Assembly (NCBI GenBank): GCA_035544675.1
Contig: DATKCA010000139.1
Span: forward strand, 1 to 8,643
Length of the DNA: 8,643 bases
Reading direction: 5' to 3'
From: DATKCA01 sp035544675
Lineage (GTDB): Bacteria; Acidobacteriota; Thermoanaerobaculia; Gp7-AA8
The notes beneath the pieces were generated by a model. That model was given only the letters and a program-made list of their open reading frames with translations, was not told the DNA's origin and made no database searches. How positions within the stretch are numbered: the stretch's first letter is position 1; the number at the start of each line of letters is the position of its first letter. This document shows positions 6,551 to 8,643 of this stretch, in pieces. The position numbers were made by a program, and so were the translations under genes.

Positions 6551-7180
6551 TCACAGCGATTTCCGCAGCGTTTTCCACACCTTCTGTGTAAACAAACGTT
6601 CACCATCGCGAATGAATCGCGGTTCAGCGCCGGTAAAGTCCACTACCGCCGATGCTTTTCCTTCCAGCGGGCCTGCGCTCACCACTGCGTCGAGCTGATC
6701 CTGCAGATCGAGTGACAGCTCTTCGGGACTGACGATCGCCGCTTCTCCACTTCGATTCGCACTCGTCGATGCGAGCGGACCGGTTCGTTCGAGAAGTTCG
6801 CGAAGCCAGGCCACATCCGGAACGCGCACCGCGATCGAGTCCGCTCCCCGTGCCGCGGCCAGCGGTTTCGTGAGAGGAACGACCGCGGTGAGTGGACCGG
6901 GCCATAACTCTTCGAGAATCGAGCGGACATGATCGCCGGCGGCGGCGCCGATGCTCTGAAGCTGCTGGAGTGAACTGCCGAGAACGATGAAGGGCTTCGA
7001 ATCGTCGCGGCCTTTCAGCGAAGAGATTCGCAAGATGGCGCTTTGATCATCGGCGAGAGCGTGCAATCCATAGATCGTATCGGTCGGCAGAAGAGCGACT
7101 CCGCCGCTGCGCAGGAGATTGGCCAGCGCGCGCAGATCCTCCGCAGACGGATCTCCGGCCAGAGTCCAGCGGCGGGTCAT
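6551..7180 (-). CDS. tsaC: Threonylcarbamoyl-AMP synthase (TsaC/YrdC-Sua5 family)
   Basis: A cytosolic enzyme of 209 residues, the short TsaC/YrdC form without a Sua5 C-terminal domain. It makes threonylcarbamoyl-AMP from threonine, bicarbonate and ATP, the first step of t6A37 modification of tRNAs reading ANN codons. Family motifs in order: LLPTDTIYGL (30-39), SLKGRDDSKPF (54-64, with the basic K-x-R), ELWPGPLT (91-98), IAVRVPD (116-122), PLASTSANRSGE (135-146) and the end motif FIRDGE (189-194). The start is ATG 7178-7180, overlapping the recN stop by 4 bp (ATGA), which implies co-transcription and translational coupling. The last 14 residues (LFTQKVWKTLRKSL) go beyond the conserved core and are encoded by sequence containing TTTTCCACA and TTTTTCACA, so the tail may be an extension acquired from the neighbouring non-coding DNA (inference). 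Confidence 0.94.
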   Translation of the reverse strand: MTRRWTLAGDPSAEDLRALANLLRSGGVALLPTDTIYGLHALADDQSAILRISSLKGRDDSKPFIVLGSSLQQLQSIGAAAGDHVRSILEELWPGPLTAVVPLTKPLAAARGADSIAVRVPDVAWLRELLERTGPLASTSANRSGEAAIVSPEELSLDLQDQLDAVVSAGPLEGKASAVVDFTGAEPRFIRDGERLFTQKVWKTLRKSL

Positions 7181-8643
7181 GATCTCGATCGCGCAGGTTT
7201 TCCGAGAAGCTCGCGGGCGTGAGTGACGGCGGAAGCCGGGATGGTCTCGCCTCCGAGCATGCGTGCGATCTCCGAGACGCGCTCCTCATGTTCGTCGAGG
7301 CGTCTGATGCAGCCCCGCGTGCCTCCTTTGACCTCTTCCTTCCAGACATGGAAGTGTGTGGAGCCGAACCGGGCGATCTGCGGCAGGTGGGTCACGCAGA
7401 TGACCTGGTTCGACGCGGCGAGCTCGCGGAGCTTTTTGCCGACGACTTCCGCCACGCGACCGCCGATTCCGGCATCGATCTCGTCGAAGATGAGGGTGGC
7501 GGCCGCCCCGCGGTTCGATCGCTTGAACAGGGCGGCGGCGATGCCGAGCTGAATGCGCGACAGCTCGCCGCCCGAGGCGATCTTCTCCATCGGCTTCGGC
7601 TCCTCGCCGGCATTGGGTGCGACGAGGAGCTCGACGCGATCGAAGCCGGTCGCAGCCGCCGTGGTCCGCGGGTCGCGGTCGGATGGCGCCGCGGTGACCT
7701 CGATGCGCACCCTGGTGCGCTCCATGGCCAGGTCGCGCAGCTCCGACTCGACGGCAGTCTGAAACTGCCTGGCCGCCTTCTTTCGGACCTCGGACAGCTT
7801 CAGCGCTGCCGTGCGGTACCTCTCGAACTGCGCGTTCTCGGCTTTCTGCAGTTTTTCCACGCTGGTCTCGAAATCGGAGAGCTGCTCGTATTCCTCGCTG
7901 ATGCGCGCGAAGTGCTCCAGCACGGTCTCGATCGAGCCGCCGTACTTCTTTTTGAGCCGGTCGATGGTGACGAGACGGTCTTCGACCTCTTCGAGCCGCT
8001 CCGGATCGAGGCGGACAGAGTCGCTGAGGCGTGAGAGTGTCCGCCCCAGGTCCTGCAGCCGGTAGGTCAGCTCGCTGAGCCCCTCGGCGATCTCCCGCAC
8101 TTCGGCGATCTCCCCGCTGAGCGGCTGGAGCAGGTGCGCCGCCCGGCCGAGCTGCGCGAGAGCGGAGCTCTCGTCTTCGTCGATGAGGCTGTACGCGCCG
8201 GACGTGGCCTCGATCATCTCGCGCGCGTGCGCGAGCCGGCTGCGCTCGGAGCGGAGCGACTGGTCCTCGGAACTGTCGGGGCGGACCGAGGAGATCTCGT
8301 CGATCTGATACTTCAGCAGGTCGAGGCGGAGGGCCCGGTCGCGCTGCGCCTCCGTCAACTCCCTGAGGCGCGCCGCGCTCTCCTTCCATTCATGAAACGC
8401 GGCCCGCGTCCGATCCAGGAGCTCGCCGTTGCCGGCGTACTCGTCGAGGAGCTCGCGGTAACTCTGTCCGGCCACCCTGTCGTGGGTCTCGTGCTGGCCG
8501 TGAATCTCCAGCACGGCATCCATCGCCGCGGCCAGCTCGCGGACCGAGAGCGGCGACCCGTTGACGAGCACCCGGCCGCGTCCCGTGCTCGCGATCTCAC
8601 GCTTGACGATGACCTCGATCTCGCTGCCATCGGCCTCGACGTC
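7177..8643 (-). CDS. recN: DNA repair ATPase RecN, 5' end beyond window
   Basis: SMC-like ATPase that acts early in recombinational repair of double-strand breaks, tethering DNA ends with RecA. The 488 visible residues run from the window edge; the family averages about 550-570, so the N-terminal Walker A region is missing from view. The frame upstream of GTG 8571 is clearly coding (EIEVIVKREIASTGRGRVLV), so that GTG is not the start. Visible parts: the RecN motif IHGQHE (visible residues 47-52), a long charged coiled-coil section, the ABC signature IASGGELSR (355-363), Walker B TLIFDEIDAGIGG with D387/E388, and the H-loop CVTHLPQIA (H419). The C-terminus RVSEIARMLGGE and HARELL is typical. 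The stop at 7177-7179 overlaps the tsaC start. It is intact as far as seen. Confidence 0.96.
   Translation of the reverse strand, partial: DVEADGSEIEVIVKREIASTGRGRVLVNGSPLSVRELAAAMDAVLEIHGQHETHDRVAGQSYRELLDEYAGNGELLDRTRAAFHEWKESAARLRELTEAQRDRALRLDLLKYQIDEISSVRPDSSEDQSLRSERSRLAHAREMIEATSGAYSLIDEDESSALAQLGRAAHLLQPLSGEIAEVREIAEGLSELTYRLQDLGRTLSRLSDSVRLDPERLEEVEDRLVTIDRLKKKYGGSIETVLEHFARISEEYEQLSDFETSVEKLQKAENAQFERYRTAALKLSEVRKKAARQFQTAVESELRDLAMERTRVRIEVTAAPSDRDPRTTAAATGFDRVELLVAPNAGEEPKPMEKIASGGELSRIQLGIAAALFKRSNRGAAATLIFDEIDAGIGGRVAEVVGKKLRELAASNQVICVTHLPQIARFGSTHFHVWKEEVKGGTRGCIRRLDEHEERVSEIARMLGGETIPASAVTHARELLGKPARSRS

Noticed and set aside
6390..6715. Small cysteine-containing open frames (about 86-102 codons) across the mgtE-tsaC gap.
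   Set aside because: They run antisense into tsaC, have no family resemblance and no ribosome-binding site.
8355..8630. Minus-strand open frames overlapping recN near the right edge, and GTG 8571 as a recN start.
   Set aside because: The RecN frame continues upstream of 8571 with conserved family sequence to the window edge, and the other frames are shadows.

Overview
High-GC bacterial DNA (roughly two-thirds G+C by eye) carrying mostly conserved, chromosome-type genes. A Acidobacteriota-like or related diderm source is my best guess. It rests on the style of the PAS/GAF histidine kinase, the loop-less HemQ type and a remnant ending in an '...FAYGPIVDNASGDPVF...' tail that I associate with secreted proteins of that phylum. 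This is recollection, not a search result. There is no phage, plasmid, CRISPR or transposase gene, and no rRNA or tRNA gene was seen.

Layout, left to right. (1) 58-2613, plus strand: a soluble multi-sensor histidine kinase (PAS-GAF-PAS-GAF-HisKA-HATPase) whose reading frame is open to the left edge. (2) 2614-2966: no intact gene. It holds a decapitated 3' remnant of a probable secreted protein starting one base after the kinase stop codon, then period-7 GATGAAN/CTTCATC repeats forming a large inverted repeat that runs up to the next start codon. (3) 2967-4184, plus: an EntS/MFS_3-type major facilitator exporter. (4) 4165-4902, minus: coproheme decarboxylase HemQ, whose 3' end overlaps the exporter tail by 20 bp. 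(5) 4945-6321, plus: the magnesium channel MgtE, divergent from hemQ across only 42 bp. (6) 6322-6550: a 229-bp gap between convergent genes, with several DnaA-box-like motifs that continue into the next gene. (7) 6551-7180 and 7177-8643, both minus: a recN-tsaC pair joined by a 4-bp ATGA overlap. RecN runs off the right edge, without its N-terminal Walker A region.

The genes serve separate functions: signalling, small-molecule export, the last step of coproporphyrin-dependent heme synthesis, Mg2+ uptake, tRNA t6A synthesis and double-strand-break repair. Only recN-tsaC looks like an operon. I found no convincing new multi-gene system. The unexplained signals lie between genes: the heptamer inverted repeat next to the exporter start, the gene remnant fused behind the kinase, and the TTWTNCACA cluster near 6391-6593.
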